Part shown: positions 11,891-25,600 of the stretch, piece after piece
How the letters are laid out: every line of letters starts with the position of its first letter
Position numbering within the stretch: the stretch's first letter is position 1
DNA from: Serinus canaria
Taxonomy: Eukaryota; Chordata; Aves; Passeriformes; Fringillidae
Assembly: GCF_022539315.1 (NCBI RefSeq)
Contig: NC_066316.1
Span: 6,587,501-6,651,500, forward strand
DNA length: 64,000 nucleotides
Reading direction: 5' to 3'
Notes under the pieces: generated by a model
What the model was told of the DNA's origin: nothing
The model's input: only the letters and a program-made list of their open reading frames with translations
Database searches by the model: none
Translations under genes and position numbers: made by a program

Positions 11891-14800
11891 AATCTGTGTG
11901 TGACTAATGGAATGCATTGGTATTAGAATGTGAAAACAGATTTTTTTTATATGCATGTTTTGCTTTTAAATGGTAATAAAATGCTGAATTTTACATGAAA
12001 TGTATTAGATTTAAGATACTTGCTTGAGAAAATCTTTGTCAGCTGCATCTGACTGTTCAAGAAGACTGCAATTATCATATGGTGAATGGGATGCCTTTTG
12101 GAGATGAAATCATAGAGATATTCTTCCTTGCCCCTTCCCTCAGGGCTGTGGACATGGAGAAGAATTTCAGTGGGTGCATGTGTGTGCCCAGTTTTACACT
12201 TGGATTTTAAATGCAGGATAAAACTCTGGGTTGTGCATTTTTAGGTATGCATCATTGACTGCTCTTTTGCAGTTTCAGTGCTCTGAAAGAATAGTTCCCT
12301 TGATCTTATGTAAGTCATGAGAGATGAGTGATTCTGGCAAATTGAGAATGTAAAAGAGACATTTCCACTGTTTAAAAATGCACAAATATCCACTGATTTG
12401 TTAAATCTTCATGTGAATGCCTAGTGTGTATTCATTTGGCATGTTGTGTGGACTGGCAGGTGTATGACTAATGGATTGCTTCACATCAGTCAGCAGCTGC
12501 AGAGGTGAAGAATAGAAAACAGCCAGAAACAGTTAATTTATCTGTTCATCCCACCTGAGCAGCTCTTGAAACCCCTGCAAGACTGAGCTGCCTCTGCAGT
12601 TTTCATAATGTAATGTAGCATCTACTTTAATTAGTGGTTTTGGGAAGAGGCCAAAAGGAATGTAGTTGTTTCTTAATAAGAAAATAATTATTGTATAATT
12701 TTCTTTGACTGCTTCAGCATTTTTGAGTAGTTTTCATGTGAGTTAATGAGGATCTCTTTGCAGAAGAATAATCTTTCCTCTTTTGGTGGGTAAAATTCTG
12801 TGTGGGAGTAAAAACCTTACTGGCCCATGTGTTTGTAATGTCTGCAGCACTGAGTGCTGCCCAGAATACACATATTCCTTTATGTTTATTTTCCATGCTT
12901 TTTAGGAATTCTGTGTTGGTTGTTTACATGAGTAGTTAATGGACCAGCTTTTTTTTTATTCTTAATGGAAATGGCCCCTCCTGATGTGCTAGAAGGTCAT
13001 CTGCTCATTTGTAAAGTGCATAACTCGAGGAAAATGACCTCATTTGCTGTATCCACATTAAAATTAATACAATTTTTATTTAAATATATTAATAACTGCT
13101 GTTTGCTAACTACCCCACCTTACATTATGAGACTTGGCAGTGTGAAGGAAGGTAGGAAGCTGGTGACAGCAGATTTTTGATAACCTTTTTTTCCTAGAGG
13201 TAGCCACCATTCTGTCCAAACCTATTTGAAGTTACAGCAGTGCTCTTTCTCCCCACTGCCCACCTGGCCATGATTTGTGAACAGATCATTTAACAAATGA
13301 TCATCTAAACCCTGTGCCTCTACAAAAAGGGAGGAAAACTGGTAGCTAGGAAAGATTCTTTTAAATGCAAGGGAATTAAGTGCTTGATACTATTAATAGT
13401 GGTCTGGCCATCACAGGGCTGACATTTCTTAGTTGACAGAAGGATAAAAAGAAAAGCAAGCATTTAGACCATCTGTATGTCTTTAAAGTGATTTGGGGTC
13501 TGAGAAGACATCTGATTTCACTAAAGAAGCTAAACATTCCCAAGAAGATAGTAGTAATAGTGCAAGTTAAAGGGTGATCCTACTTTACTTTTCTCAAGGC
13601 TAATGGGAAATGGCTCATCAGAGATAGCTCCTGTTTTCTCTAAGAATTAGCACAATTTGCTGAAACTGGAAGACTTTAACTGCACCATTTTCCAGGCCTA
13701 AAATATTTTAATGGTTTTGTTGTTTGGAAGAATAACAGGGAAATGATGCTCTAAATAAATAATATATACTCTAAATAAAAAAACCCAATTGCCTTTACCC
13801 AGTAAGGGTAAATATCCTTAATAAAACTACCAGCAGGGTTTTTGTGAGTCAGAACAAGCATGAACACTGAATGTATTTTTCAGACCTGTGGAAAATCATT
13901 TTATGGAATCCTTATATCCTTATTATGCAGTGAGACATTTGAATTCCTACTGTGTGTTTTGAGATTGTGGATGGTTTTGGTGTTCAGAGAGCTTCAAGTT
14001 CTGTGGGGAGTGGAGTTTGTTTGGCTTGATTTCTGCTTATGACAAAGCTATGATCAGAGAAGTTTATGTATTGCTCGAGTAGGAGGTAGCTTGCAGGGTC
14101 ATGGCTCTCAGATCATCTGGCACTGGGATGTTCTTGCTCTACAAGACTGATATTAGTGCATTTTCCAGCAGCATCCTGCAAACAGGAAGGATCTCCCTCC
14201 TTTTGTGTCACATTAAGGAGCTCAACTCTTCCATCTCTGTGCAAGGCAGCAGGTACCTCTGGCTCCTTACCTCTGCAAAGGAGAGATTTCTGAATAGAAA
14301 TTAGAGATTTCCCACCATGGTCTGCTTTCCTTTGGGTGTTTCTAGTTGCTTGACCCATCACTGGAAGGTTTTGGCTTCTGGCAGTGCATGCATCAGCTCA
14401 GAGGAGCAGATGTTGCCAGCTGTGCAAACTGAAAGTCCTTACTTAGTGCTTGCTGTATCAATTTAGGACAGCTGCCTCATGTAGGTGAAGTAGCCTATTA
14501 TCCACCTACTTCATCTTGGAGGGTAATAGTTTGTGGTTGATTAACAAATAAACATGCAATTTGTTTCTATTGCCTTTGCTGGCACCTGGAGATGAATGAG
14601 GAAAAAGCTCTGGAGAGGTCAGCTCCCACAGGTGATGAATGCAAATGCTCCTACATTGGTAGCCTCATCTTTTCAATGAAATGCAAAGAAGTAGGTTTAA
14701 ATTTAGCAATTCTAATAATATGATCTGTTAAATACAGAAAGTAACTTCAACTAGTGACTTTTGAATCTTTCATGTATAGGTTTGTAGGTTCTTTTGAAGA

Positions 14801-17800
14801 GTTACCAATGAAAGACTAGTATTTTTTTTCATCAAGATAGTTTTGTTCACAGGCATGTAAGTTACTTTCTCTATTTAAAAAAAAATCCAGCAGTAACTGT
14901 TGAAGGAATGCAATAGTTTCTAGCAAACAGGTTTAACCCAGCTTTTCAGTACAACATCTGGCTGGGAAAGTTGCTGGGATAATATCTTGACTTGTAAATC
15001 TCACTCTGGAGTCAAAGTTGTGTGCTATGGATTTGTATTTCTAAAGGCAAATTCTTTTCATCACCAGCAAAATGATCATGGTCTTCAAGTGGATTATGGT
15101 TATCCCTCAGAAAGGAAAACTTGTATGACAATTTTACATTGCAAAGGAGTGATAAAAACATTGCATATGAAGGTGAGCTAATCTTAGGTTGCACAGGGTC
15201 ATACAAAGGTTGTCTTTTTAGTCTGAAGTGCCTCTTCATAGGCTAATCTTGTAATAGTCAATCTGGGTATAAAAGTCATTTTATCAGTGTAGAAGGAAAT
15301 AATAATTAAAAAAACCTGCTTTGGCTGAGTAACATTCTCAAAGAGCACAGCCTTATTGAAGATAACCATTTTTAGATACTGTACAATTTTACACATTTTT
15401 CTTGGTTTCTATCCAAACCCTTAAAATAATGGACCAGCTACGCCGGGGACTTCCAAAGGACTTCCTTCTGTGTGTTGCTGGTTTTTATCCATGTGAGATC
15501 ATTTTGTGTCTGTTGTAGTTGATGCCTAAAATGTTTTACTTTACAGTTTTCAGATCAACGAGCAATCATGACATTATGTGATACTTTACAACGTTTGTAG
15601 CTGTGTCCTCATTTTTGATGGTACAAATGCATTGAGGGGAGAGCTGCATCTTAGTGAGCTTAATGGTATTGATAGAATATCTCTAGTCCTAATCAGTCCC
15701 TGGAGCAACCTAAATCTGTATATAATGAGCATTCTGGAAACAGTGTGTCTACCTCTATTGCTAGAAATCAGAGCTTAGTGGGTTTTTTTGCTTTTGTAAT
15801 TGGTGTGATGTTATACTTGAGTAAATTTCATTCACATTAACCTTGAAGTAAGGAGCTTCAAGTTGTTGGTTGTTATTTTTTCATGTCTCAAGTGTTTTGT
15901 TTTTCATTTCTTTGTGCTTTTTATCATAGGAAAATGAAATGGAGTTAATACCTTTTATTTGTTACAACTCCTTTTATATTCTTTGTTTAAAAAGAACTTA
16001 TTTCAGTTGCTTGCATAAGGAATGAAAATTAAAAACAGGTGGTATCAGCTCTGTTGCACTTTTAAAGAGACGCTAACGAGGCTGCTGGCTTTACAGGCTT
16101 ATTGACAGAAAACAAATGAATTTTATCCTTTCTCTTCTCTTCACTGCTTCTTCCTTCTTTTTCCTCTTAGTTGTGCTTTTCTGGGCAGGCATAATAATTG
16201 AAGTGTACAGCATATGATTGTTACTGACTGGCAGTGTGATCCAGCCTGCACGTGGCTCTCGACTTCACTGCGTGTGAGTTGGAATCAAAGTTGGTGTACA
16301 GCTAACTTCAGGAAAGATTTGAAAACAACTGAGGAAAGGTAGATTACCTTTTGGTGCCTTACAAGACCGTGTTCCAGGTGGAAAATACTCAAACTTCATT
16401 TAAGGCTCTGAAAAGTACTGTAAATATTTTAAATGGAATAGTACAAAAATTGCTGTGTGAGTTTTTGTCACTAATGTTATCCATCTTTGTGAGGTGCTTC
16501 TCACTCAGGGACGTAGTTCAAGATGGAATTCTCTTCTGAGGGTTTTTCTTGGCTTTCCTGTAAGTTTGTTGGTTATTTGTTTTTTTTTTCTTAACTAGTC
16601 CCAATGTACATATTGCAGAGGAATAGCATCAATGTTTTACAAAGTAGTCCTTTAGCTGGTGGTGTGGATATTCTGTTACCCAGGAGAATTCTGTTTCTTT
16701 CTTCACTGACTTGTTTTCCACTTTTCCTTCTCAGCATTTATTTTTTGTGCCTTCATGTGGAGGTCTGCCTTTTAATGGATGATGTTGTTTTTTTGTTTTT
16801 TTGTTTTTTTTTTTTTACATCAAGGTGTTGTTTCCCATTTCTTCACTGTTTTACTTTGCTGATGTTGGTTTCTTTTAAGAACAGTGTTGCAAGACCTTTA
16901 AGCATGTATGTTTATACATGTTTAGAAGAGATGAGCTGTGTCCATGTAGTTATTTCTACATAATAAAAACAGCACCAAGAATGTCTGGGTCTGTGCTGCA
17001 AGGGGAGGTGTGCTGTGCAGCACATTACTGAACACTGTTTCCCTCAGGGATGGTATGTGTGTTGCCTTAGTTGTGTATTTTCCAGCTCTTTCATATGGAG
17101 ATGGTATTAAGCCAAGGAAGAAAATAAATAGCTAAAAAGGAGGCAGAGAATGTGCTCAATCCTTTGTATTATCTCCTAAACAGGGTATTGTTCTTTTGGA
17201 GACATTCCTGGCCATTTCAGCAGAGATTTATCTAATAAGTCATTCATGTCTTGCATGCATTCCCTTCACATCCATCACCGAGCTGGGATTTTTCACTATT
17301 GCTCTGATTTAAATGGAGGAGGCTCTTGCACTGGTTCTGTTGCAGAGTCTGCATGCAGAAATGGGAATTTCCATGGTCATCCTTTGCAAAGCAGGAATGG
17401 TCACATTGCATTGCCATGTTACCATGCAATACAGGATAAACTGTGTTCTGGTTTGGGTTGGCTGTTCAGTGGCAAAAGCATGTGGAAGTATGTCAGAGAT
17501 CTAGTACACATTTAACTTGCAGTGGTTGTGTAATGCTTTGCTCTGAGTTTCTCTTGGATTTGCCAGTTTTCTTGTATGTTCTCTGAAATTGCTGATGGTG
17601 TTTAGAGAAAAGCATTAGGTGGGAAGCTTCACGTCTTTGTCATAAGTTGAAATATTGCAAATAATATTTCTGTTGAAGGATTTGTTCTGAAGTGCTCAGA
17701 TTTTCCATATATTTTTAGTATATGAATTTATTTTATAGATGAGCAAATCTTTCAAGATATACATTTGTTTAATTTTTAATGCTGTATCATGGCATACTAA

Positions 17801-18486
17801 CAACTTGCTGTCCTTAACAGGTAAAGAAATCCTTTTACTGTTTTATACATCACATGAAACTTTCAGTACCATGAGTGAAATTTGCACATTACTTTATAAA
17901 ACATTATAGGAAGCTGCAATTTAATGATGTTTACAGCAATCTGAGTTAGAATTTTTTCTGGTGGTGCCATACTGAAGAACATTTGTGCATACAATTGTGC
18001 TCATAACTTATTAAAGCTAGTATGAAATTTAAATAAAATGGAGTTGAAGTTGTACAGAAATCTGTTTAGTTGTGGAGGTTAGAAAATTACAGATCAGGTC
18101 TGCTAAGTAGCTAGGGGTTTTTTTCCAGTTTTACATTTAATCACATTTATTCCCTGTTCAGCCACATTATTTGCTTGCTAAATGCACAGGAGGATATTTT
18201 TTGTAAATTACCTAAACTTTTAATAGCTTGTGCACACAGATTCTAGAGAGAATTAGTACTGTCAATGCAGCACTAGAAATGCATTTTAGATTGATTAACT
18301 GCTATTTAAAATGTCTAGATGCAGAAGTCAGGCTGTTTCTTCATGTATACCATAGAAACATGCCCCTATCTGTTATGGTTCCCTGATCCAGGGTGAATTG
18401 AATTGAAGGGGAGATTTCCCACCTGTTTTGGGTCTGTGTTTGCAAAGATGAGGGCAATTGTTTAAAGCTTTTTCTTTTTTGTGCAG
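11891..18486. other. Unique AT-rich non-coding DNA
   Basis: No recognisable gene or transposon was seen. Low-complexity spots include a 13-base T run at 16804-16816 inside a T/G-rich patch (about 16560-16860), which explains the 119-codon open frame at 16604-16963. Around 16060-16100 and 15428-15600 a few CpGs persist, but not enough to call an element. Confidence 0.55.
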
Positions 18487-18633
18487 TTCACAAAATGCAC
18501 AAAACCTATTGGTGTTTTATATAATGCCATGTTTGAGACTAGAACCCTTCTTGGTCATCTTGCTGGGGTTCCTTCTAATTATCTTTCTGATTTTGGAGAA
18601 AAGCAGCTGTTTGACCTTCAGAAGGGATACTGG
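18487..18633 (+). other. Candidate internal exon (unconfirmed)
   Basis: A pyrimidine-rich tract ending in GTGCAG (18481-18486) looks like a good 3' splice site. A TGG|GTGAGC sequence at 18631-18639 looks like a good 5' splice site. Between them lie 147 bases, exactly 49 codons, open in the frame that begins at the first base. The peptide begins FTKCTKPIGVLY and ends QLFDLQKGYW; I do not recognise it. The same frame stays open to 18741, past the donor, so the open frame does not by itself define the exon. No neighbouring exon was found. Chance is the leading alternative, since a 64-kb sequence holds many decoy splice sites. Confidence 0.15.
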
Positions 18634-21533
18634 GTGAGCCTGGTGCCACTCCTAGACATGGGAATGCTGCTGAGGTGGAATCTCCATTCCATGCTGTGGG
18701 CTGTAGCAGTATTAAGCACTTCCCACATGAATTTGCAATGAAAAACAGAAGAGAAGTTTGTTGAATGTAGCCCCAGGTCATTAGAAAAAAACCAAACAAA
18801 CCACCAAAATGCTTCACACAAAAAGGCATTCTTTCATCTTGGGACTTGTTGTTTTCTCTCTTGGTTTATTGCACTGTAATTCTTTTATTTGTTCTGCATA
18901 AGGAACTTCTCAATGACATTTCTGTGAAGTTAACAGCATTTTTTTAAAGTACCAGTCAAAGGAATAAGAACATGGCTGTGCCTAGCCAGAGGCTGCATTT
19001 CATGAAGCAAAACTGCAAATTCTCAGAATATTCAAACCCAATTCATTAATTATCATTTTAAACAAGGCTTGTTTGAAAAAAAATAGAATAAAATTCAAAA
19101 AATCGAATTGAGAACCTGACAGATGAATGCTCATAAAACACTTTGGAGGTGTAAAATGCTGTTTCCAGTAGAAGACATTTATTCTGAGGTTTTTTTTCAT
19201 TTATGGCATGGGTTTGTGTCATTTTGATTCAGAATGAGCTGTTGCAGTTGGGGAGTTCACACAAAGGTGCTCAGCTTCACCCAAGTGCCTTGCTGCCCAG
19301 CTGGGGATGTGTCTCATCAGCTCTGCCCTGTCTTGCTGGTTAATTATCTTTGTGTGCAGAGCTGGAAAGAGAACACATGAAAGAAAAATGTCTTTGCACA
19401 GCAATAATCAATAAGACCAGCAGTATTTTAGACCTCTGGTGATCGCAATTTAGTTGTTTTGAAAACAATCACAAGAAAGACTAATGATGTAGAACTTGTC
19501 ATTTGCTGATTGTTCCTGACAGCTCAGAAGAAATTGTGTTAGGAATAGGATTAGTTAAATACTCTGTTTATCTGGTTGTCCTAGTGAAGGTTTGAAATAT
19601 TAACTGTAAATTGTACTGCAAGGTTTTAAATCAATGGCCAGCTTTACTGCCCTTCAAGGAGAGCAAGAACCTGGGGGTCTCCACACACATTGCCAGGTCC
19701 AGCTCCATCTTAACTTCTGGGAGTTGAAGCAGCTCTGCAGCACAAGCTCCTGGAATAGTACTGAATTTTTTGCTTAGAGAGGTTAATAACCTTTATGTAA
19801 AAAATTACTCCTTTATTTTATGAAAGTGGTTTAGTCTAGAAGTGCCAGGACTTTATTTTTTTTTTTTTATATTCGTGTGTAAGATTGGAGGGAAAATGCT
19901 ATAGAATTTTCTGTTAGGTTTCTGCTAAGCAAATTAGTTGGACTATTGGAAAGTACTTTAGTTGCAAGTGAACTAACTAGTACAGTCTCTTTTTTCTAGA
20001 GTTAAAATGCATATATATTTTCACTAGATAACTTTTCTTCAGTGCCTTTCCAAGGTGAGTGAGCCAGGTGAGTGCTGACAGGTATTTGTCATCTTGAATG
20101 GTAATGCCAAGTTTGCTTTTGGGAATAGAATTCCTAGATGGAAGGAATTACAAATGGGTTAGCATGCATCTTGTGCAGCAAATAACATGCTGTGTTCAGG
20201 CCATTTTATATAAAGAGCTACACCTAACTTAAAACTCAGAGAACACAAAAAGTGCAGCCTTTGAGACTCCAAATAACTCCTGTCTTAAGACAGGCTTGGG
20301 AACAAAGCCTGTGATCTCATTGTGAATTTGTTGTAAATACAAAGTAAAAATGTATTAAGAAGTGGTTTTTGAGCTGTAGAATTGCATAGCAGGTGCTGTG
20401 AGGACAAAAAACCCAAGGATATGAAGTGTAGAAATGTCCAGTGAACTCTCAGCTAGTTACTGTGGCATGAAAGCTATTGTGGGTTGCCCATGGCTGGGGA
20501 GAGAGTGTCTAAAGGCTTCTAAAAGCAACAATATTTTTGAAGTGATGTTTTGCTGACCACAGTGTCCTGAGGATGATGAAGATGGAAAAGGTGCCCAAGT
20601 GAGCATGGAGCTAGGAAATGCAGGGCTGAGTTTGGGGTGTGGAGCAACAGTTCTGTGTCAGTGCTGAGGCTGCTCACTCACAGTTAAACTAGCTATTCCA
20701 AAGAAGAAAAGAGACTTTGTAGGAGGTGCAGAAATAATATATTAAGAGGAGAAAGTGTAGCAATTGTCTCAAAAAAAAAACCAACCAAACAAAAAAACCC
20801 AAACAAGCAAAAAAGGATGGGGTGTAGGTTCTTCATACTAAAAGGTTTTGGTTTAAAAATACAGTCGTCATTAATTTTCTGTGTCTTTTGGAAAGAGCTC
20901 AAGAAGCAATTGGTTTCATTTGAAGCTAAGATGGTTCTTCTTGGATGTCCAAAACCCTTTTTCTAAGTCATAGACTTAATTTTAATGGAATTTCCTTTAT
21001 AGAAGAGAATTCATATATACTTATCTATTGATCTAAAGCAGCCTTGTAGATATGCAAATATATTTCTGTGGAAGTTATAATGAAAATGTATTTCCATAGA
21101 ATGCTTGAGACTACATAATGTCTTCAAGCTCCACATTTCTCTGACCCTCTGGTGATTTTTTTCCTTGCTTTTGCCAAGAGAGCTACTTGAAATGTGCATT
21201 AGCAGTTACTTCTCATGGTAGGTCCTTGAGAAAATGCACTGAAATTCATTTTAAGCTGCAGGCACTACAATCTGCAATCTGTAAGTCTGTTGTAATTTCT
21301 TTGCCTTGGAGATTGAAGTAGTACACAGGGCTGTGCACAGAAATGGAGGAGAAGCCTCAGGCTACACCCTGCTGCTCTCCTGGGCTGGTACATGCTCTCT
21401 TGAAGCTGCTGATGCAGACTGTGTGTTCTGGTTTAAAGGCTGGGCTCCATGACCAAAATGTAACAGGTTCCTGTGCTTTAACACACATTCATGTTCTTGG
21501 GGAAAACACTGGAAGGAGGATTCATGATATACT
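18634..21533. other. Unique non-coding DNA
   Basis: No gene or mobile element was recognised. Notable small items are a perfect 16-base palindrome at 20279-20294 (CCTGTCTTAAGACAGG) and an A/C-only low-complexity patch at about 20771-20813. Confidence 0.55.
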
Positions 21534-21614
21534 GGAGGATGTCCCTGCTCATGACAGAGCACTTCCAGCTAAATGGTATTTGAGGTTCTTTCCAGCCCAA
21601 ACCATTCTGTGATG
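21534..21614 (+). mobile_element. CR1 LINE, extreme 3' end
   Basis: The order 'GGATGTCCCTGCTCATGAC', then 'TTTGAGGTTCTTTCCAGCC', then 'CAAACCATTCTGTGATGA' matches the last 80 bases of an avian CR1 in plus orientation, including the terminal TGTGATGA. The copy is heavily diverged and truncated, and it carries no coding content. Confidence 0.8.
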
Positions 21615-24600
21615 AATTAAGTTTAATTTGCATAAGCAGCTTCTCATGGCAGTGCTTTGATACCTTATTCTTTCTGCTGAGTAAGTCTCACTTTTATAGG
21701 AGGTTGCTGAACAACAGGTCTTTTTTTTTTTTTTTTTATCTTGTTTTCAGCCAATAAATTAAAATGTGCATCAAAATGAGGCAATATCCACTTCAGCAGG
21801 ACTTGCCAGGATGTGGCTCAATGACTCCTGGCTGGAGTTGTGTGTCCTGCTCCATTCCTTGCAAACAGGCAGGAGCAAATCTTCCCTATGCTTGTTCCAG
21901 GGCTAATAATTTCAAACAGCGATGCTTTTGCTGCTCCTTTGGAGTTTGACAGGACTAAAAGTTTTTAAATAATACTTTTGGGCTGTTCTTACTCCTCCAT
22001 TATGTAGAGAGAAGCAATAGAAAAATTTTATTACTAAAATGAATGATCTTTGCTCATCACTAAAAGGCTCCATTTCAAGAGTGGGGGAAAACTTGTCCTG
22101 GGGCTTTTTCTGCAGGTGTACATGGAATCAAATGGCAGGTAGAAATCTGTGGCATGCAGAGGGCTCAGGGATGAAGGGGTCTGTGAGCATTTAGGCCAAG
22201 AGGCCCATTCTTTGGAGCCACAGGTTCCCAGCAAAAATGTTTTCCAGTGTTCTCTTCTTCAGTGCCATTCTAGGTATGGGACAGGGTTTCCTTCCACCAA
22301 GAAAGACTAGAAACACACTGTATTAAAGAATGCTTAAAATATTAAATAAGCAGGCAGTAGAGACATAGATTTTTTTTTCCAGTTATCTGCCTTTGATATT
22401 CTGGGATTTATTCAGAGAAAAAAGAAGTTAACATTTCATGAGGCAACAGAACCTGTTGAACAAAACCTCAGCATTTAAAATGTTGCATTTCCAAAGCTCT
22501 TCAGATTGTTGTGAACAAGGTTTCTAAATTTAGATGCTGCTGTGCATCAGAACTTCTAACATGATATCAAATGCAATTATTGAAGTTTTAAAATAAGGGA
22601 AGTTGAGTTCAGTGACAGTATAGATGGGCCTTGTGGCTTATCCTGGACCTTTGTAACATTTCTGAAATTTAAACTGCTGTTTGTGTCTTGTGTGGCTTCA
22701 GGAGGGTAATAATATGTACAGTGCCAGTTTTTCTGGAGTAAGGAAGATAAACTCAAGGGTAAAGAAAGCTTTAAAATGCCCCCAGAGTGGCCCTTTATGG
22801 TTACTGTCTGTATTTTTCTGCATGTGTGGGAGAGGGAGAAATTGAACTTTGCAGATGAAAAGGAAGATGAAAGGCAGGGATGGAGTTTCAGTGGTGGCAA
22901 GCAAGAGGGAGGGAGCCTGCTGTGCTGGAAAACTGAGGGAAACCTCTCCAGAGTGAAAACATTGGGAAGCAATTGAAGCCTTGTTAGCAGAGTTAATGCT
23001 TGAGAGTGCCAGTGCTGTGTCTTGATTTTCTCTGATACCTGATCCAAGGGCAAGTTCCCTTCTTGGCATGTTTATCTTGCCCCCATCCCCAGAGCCTGAG
23101 GCCCTAGAGGTGAAATGTGACTGATGCATGCCATGGAGATTCTTCCTTGTGTGGGATTTATTCCTGCAGAGTTTGGAAACCCAGAAAGCAGCTGGGCAGT
23201 GTTTGGGCCAGCCAGGTCCGTTTCCAGCTCTTGTGTGCTGCAGAGCTGCTTTGCTGCCCATCTCCACGTGCTATTTTAAACTTTATATCAAAGTTCTAGT
23301 GAAAATTTTAGTTTGGAATTGGTTAGGAGATTTGGTGAAATTTGAGATCCTCTGGGCACCTTACTGCTGAAACTTCCAACTTGAATATAAAATTATATTT
23401 TCCAAGCTATAAGGGATTGACTTTGAATACAAATATTTGCCTTTGCAAATATCTTTAAACTTTAATTAACAGGAAGGTATTTTTTGGCTTTACTGCTGTG
23501 GTTCAGTTAAGGCCAGGCTGCTACCAATAGGGAAAAAGATCCATTTATATATTCCATGTTTGCACGTGTGCTTTGACATCCAGTGTGTGCAAAATCATTT
23601 ATGGAGACAAATAGTTCATGGCTTGTCGTTTTGGGAAGGTTCATGTTGAATATTAGGAGGAGAATTTTGGAAAACTTATTCTAGCTAAAAAATTTAATCA
23701 GTCTGATATTCTGATGTTCATGTTTGTATTTCATTTTTTCCCAATGCACAGGACATAAAAAAACCTCAAAACCACTCTACCTTTATTTCTGAGAGTTTTC
23801 TTCAAATGTCCTGTTTCTAAGCCGTGCTATTCAGAGTATGAACTCACACAAGGAACATAACAAGTTCCCTTGAAGTCTTTACATTGATTTTAACTTAGCA
23901 ACATAACTAAATCTGGTAAATTTCTTCAAGGAATTTATTGTTATTTGCTTAAAAAACAAAGCTTATTGAATTTCAGTGTGTGAATCAAAATGCAGTAATA
24001 AAATAAGTAATATGGCTGAAAAATGCACATTAGGATTAGATTTGACACCCTTATTTGCTTTATGTCTACCTTTATCTTATGATGCATTATTCACTGGTAT
24101 TATACAGACTGCTTTATTAAGTCTTAATCAAATGTGTTTTATCATAAGTGTCAATTCAATATTTTGCTATTGTATTTCCATTTTAAAATACTGAGCTTTT
24201 TGTAGGGGAATGATAAATGTATGGCAGTTTGGTCAGAAAGGGACAGTTTTATATTGGCATTTTGTTAAATTGTCTATAAATTGTCATTCTGCATTCTGCT
24301 CTAAAATGCCTGTGGATTCAGTCTGTTTGCTTATATGAAATTGCAAAATTGGGGAAGCAAAGTGGCTGATGCATGTTTATCACATTGGGATGTGTTAGAA
24401 AAATTGCTTACGTGTGAATTAAACCTTTTTGATCAGTGCAGGTTGTTTGCCGTAGAACTACTCAGAGTTTTGTGGATGTGGCATTTAGGGTGTGTGTCCA
24501 GTGTGTGATTTTGTACACAGAAATACAGACCAGGTAATTGTGCATGTTGCTGAACTCAGCTGTGTCATTGCAAAGGTGAGGGTAGCATGGTTTCATGCAT

Positions 24601-25277
24601 TCATACAGTTTGCTTTTTGGACTCTTAGGGACTTGGATTTGCATCAACTGTACTCAAAAAAAATAGTTTTTCCTGCCTTTAGTTGGCTGGATAATGTAAA
24701 CCACCAATTAGCAGCTGTTTTAAATTAGAAGGTTGGCCCTCTTTCCTTCTTATTAGTACAGCCCACTTGTGCTCTAAGAGCAGAGCTGGATGGCTCACCC
24801 AACTGGGGCTGGAAAAAGGCTGGGGTTTTGCAGGCAGGTAAAAGTGAAAAAGATGATAATTCTGAATTTTAAACATCTCAGCTGAAAACTTGCATTTTCC
24901 TTACTAAATACAAACACATGAAATGGTTGCTTAACAGTCTCCCATCTGGGAAGCAAGAATTAAGTGGTTTCCATGTCACTAATCAATTTGTTTTGTTATT
25001 CCCATAAATTTGCATTTCTCTGCAGCAACAAAGACCTGTCTAACTACAAAGCATGCTTAGAAGGAAGTGCTATTTTTCATTAAGAGGCACCAAAAGACAG
25101 AGCAACCAATTTACTCAGGCTAATACAAAACCTTCATTTTTCTCTATAAATTCTGCATTAAGCTACACTAATACTGATGGGAATTAAGCCACATATACAG
25201 CCTCAGAGGCTGCAAAAACTCTTTCACAAACAGAATAGATGATGTTCACTGCTGATACTTTTTTTTCCCCCCTCCAG
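21615..25277. other. Unique non-coding DNA
   Basis: It contains a 17-base T run (21721-21737) and no recognisable gene. Two overlapping minus-strand open frames at 22577-23267 (158 and 189 codons) are the longest in the window. They show no domain, signal peptide or family I know, and they lie in a locally purine-rich plus strand, which lowers the stop-codon density on the complement. They are not called as genes. Confidence 0.5.
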
Positions 25278-25600
25278 GCCGACTGTGCTTTGTGGTAGGA
25301 GTACACATCATGACAAACAAAGCAGTATTTATAGTAGTGTTAGGAAGTTTATAAGCTCAGAAGCAGTGCAGCAGTTTGCACTGTTACAACTTCTGTCTCT
25401 TTTGTCTCAGTTTTATGACCCTGAACATGTGGCATCTAGAAAAAAAAAGGAAATCCAGTCTTGAAGAAAGGTTGGGAAGTGTCTAATATTCTTTCTTATG
25501 TCATTTGTTAATAGAGGCAAAGTTAAGGTAGAGGTTAACTGACCTGATGCAGTTAGGACTGAGAACTGTGAAATAAAATCACAGCTCTCAGTGCTCCTCT
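25278..25600 (+). other. Candidate 3'-terminal exon (unconfirmed)
   Basis: Just upstream lie a CTGAT branch-point-like word (25252-25256) and a long T/C tract ending in CCTCCAG (25271-25277), together a textbook 3' splice site. From 25279 a frame stays open for 61 codons to a TGA at 25462-25464. It contains SEAVQQFALLQLL and ends in SRKKKEIQS. An AATAAA follows at 25572-25577, and a GT-rich stretch near 25635-25647 could serve as the downstream element for cleavage. This is the normal order for a last exon. I do not recognise the peptide and found no upstream exon. The frame has no ATG near its start, so it would need splicing to be translated. A non-coding RNA end or coincidence remains possible. 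Confidence 0.2.

Noticed and set aside
15530..15600. Acceptor-like TTTACTTTACAG with a 17-codon frame
   Set aside because: The frame stops after 17 codons and no donor precedes the stop.
22577..23267. Overlapping minus-strand open frames of 158 and 189 codons
   Set aside because: They overlap in different frames and show no domain or family resemblance. They lie in strand-skewed sequence where stops are sparse.
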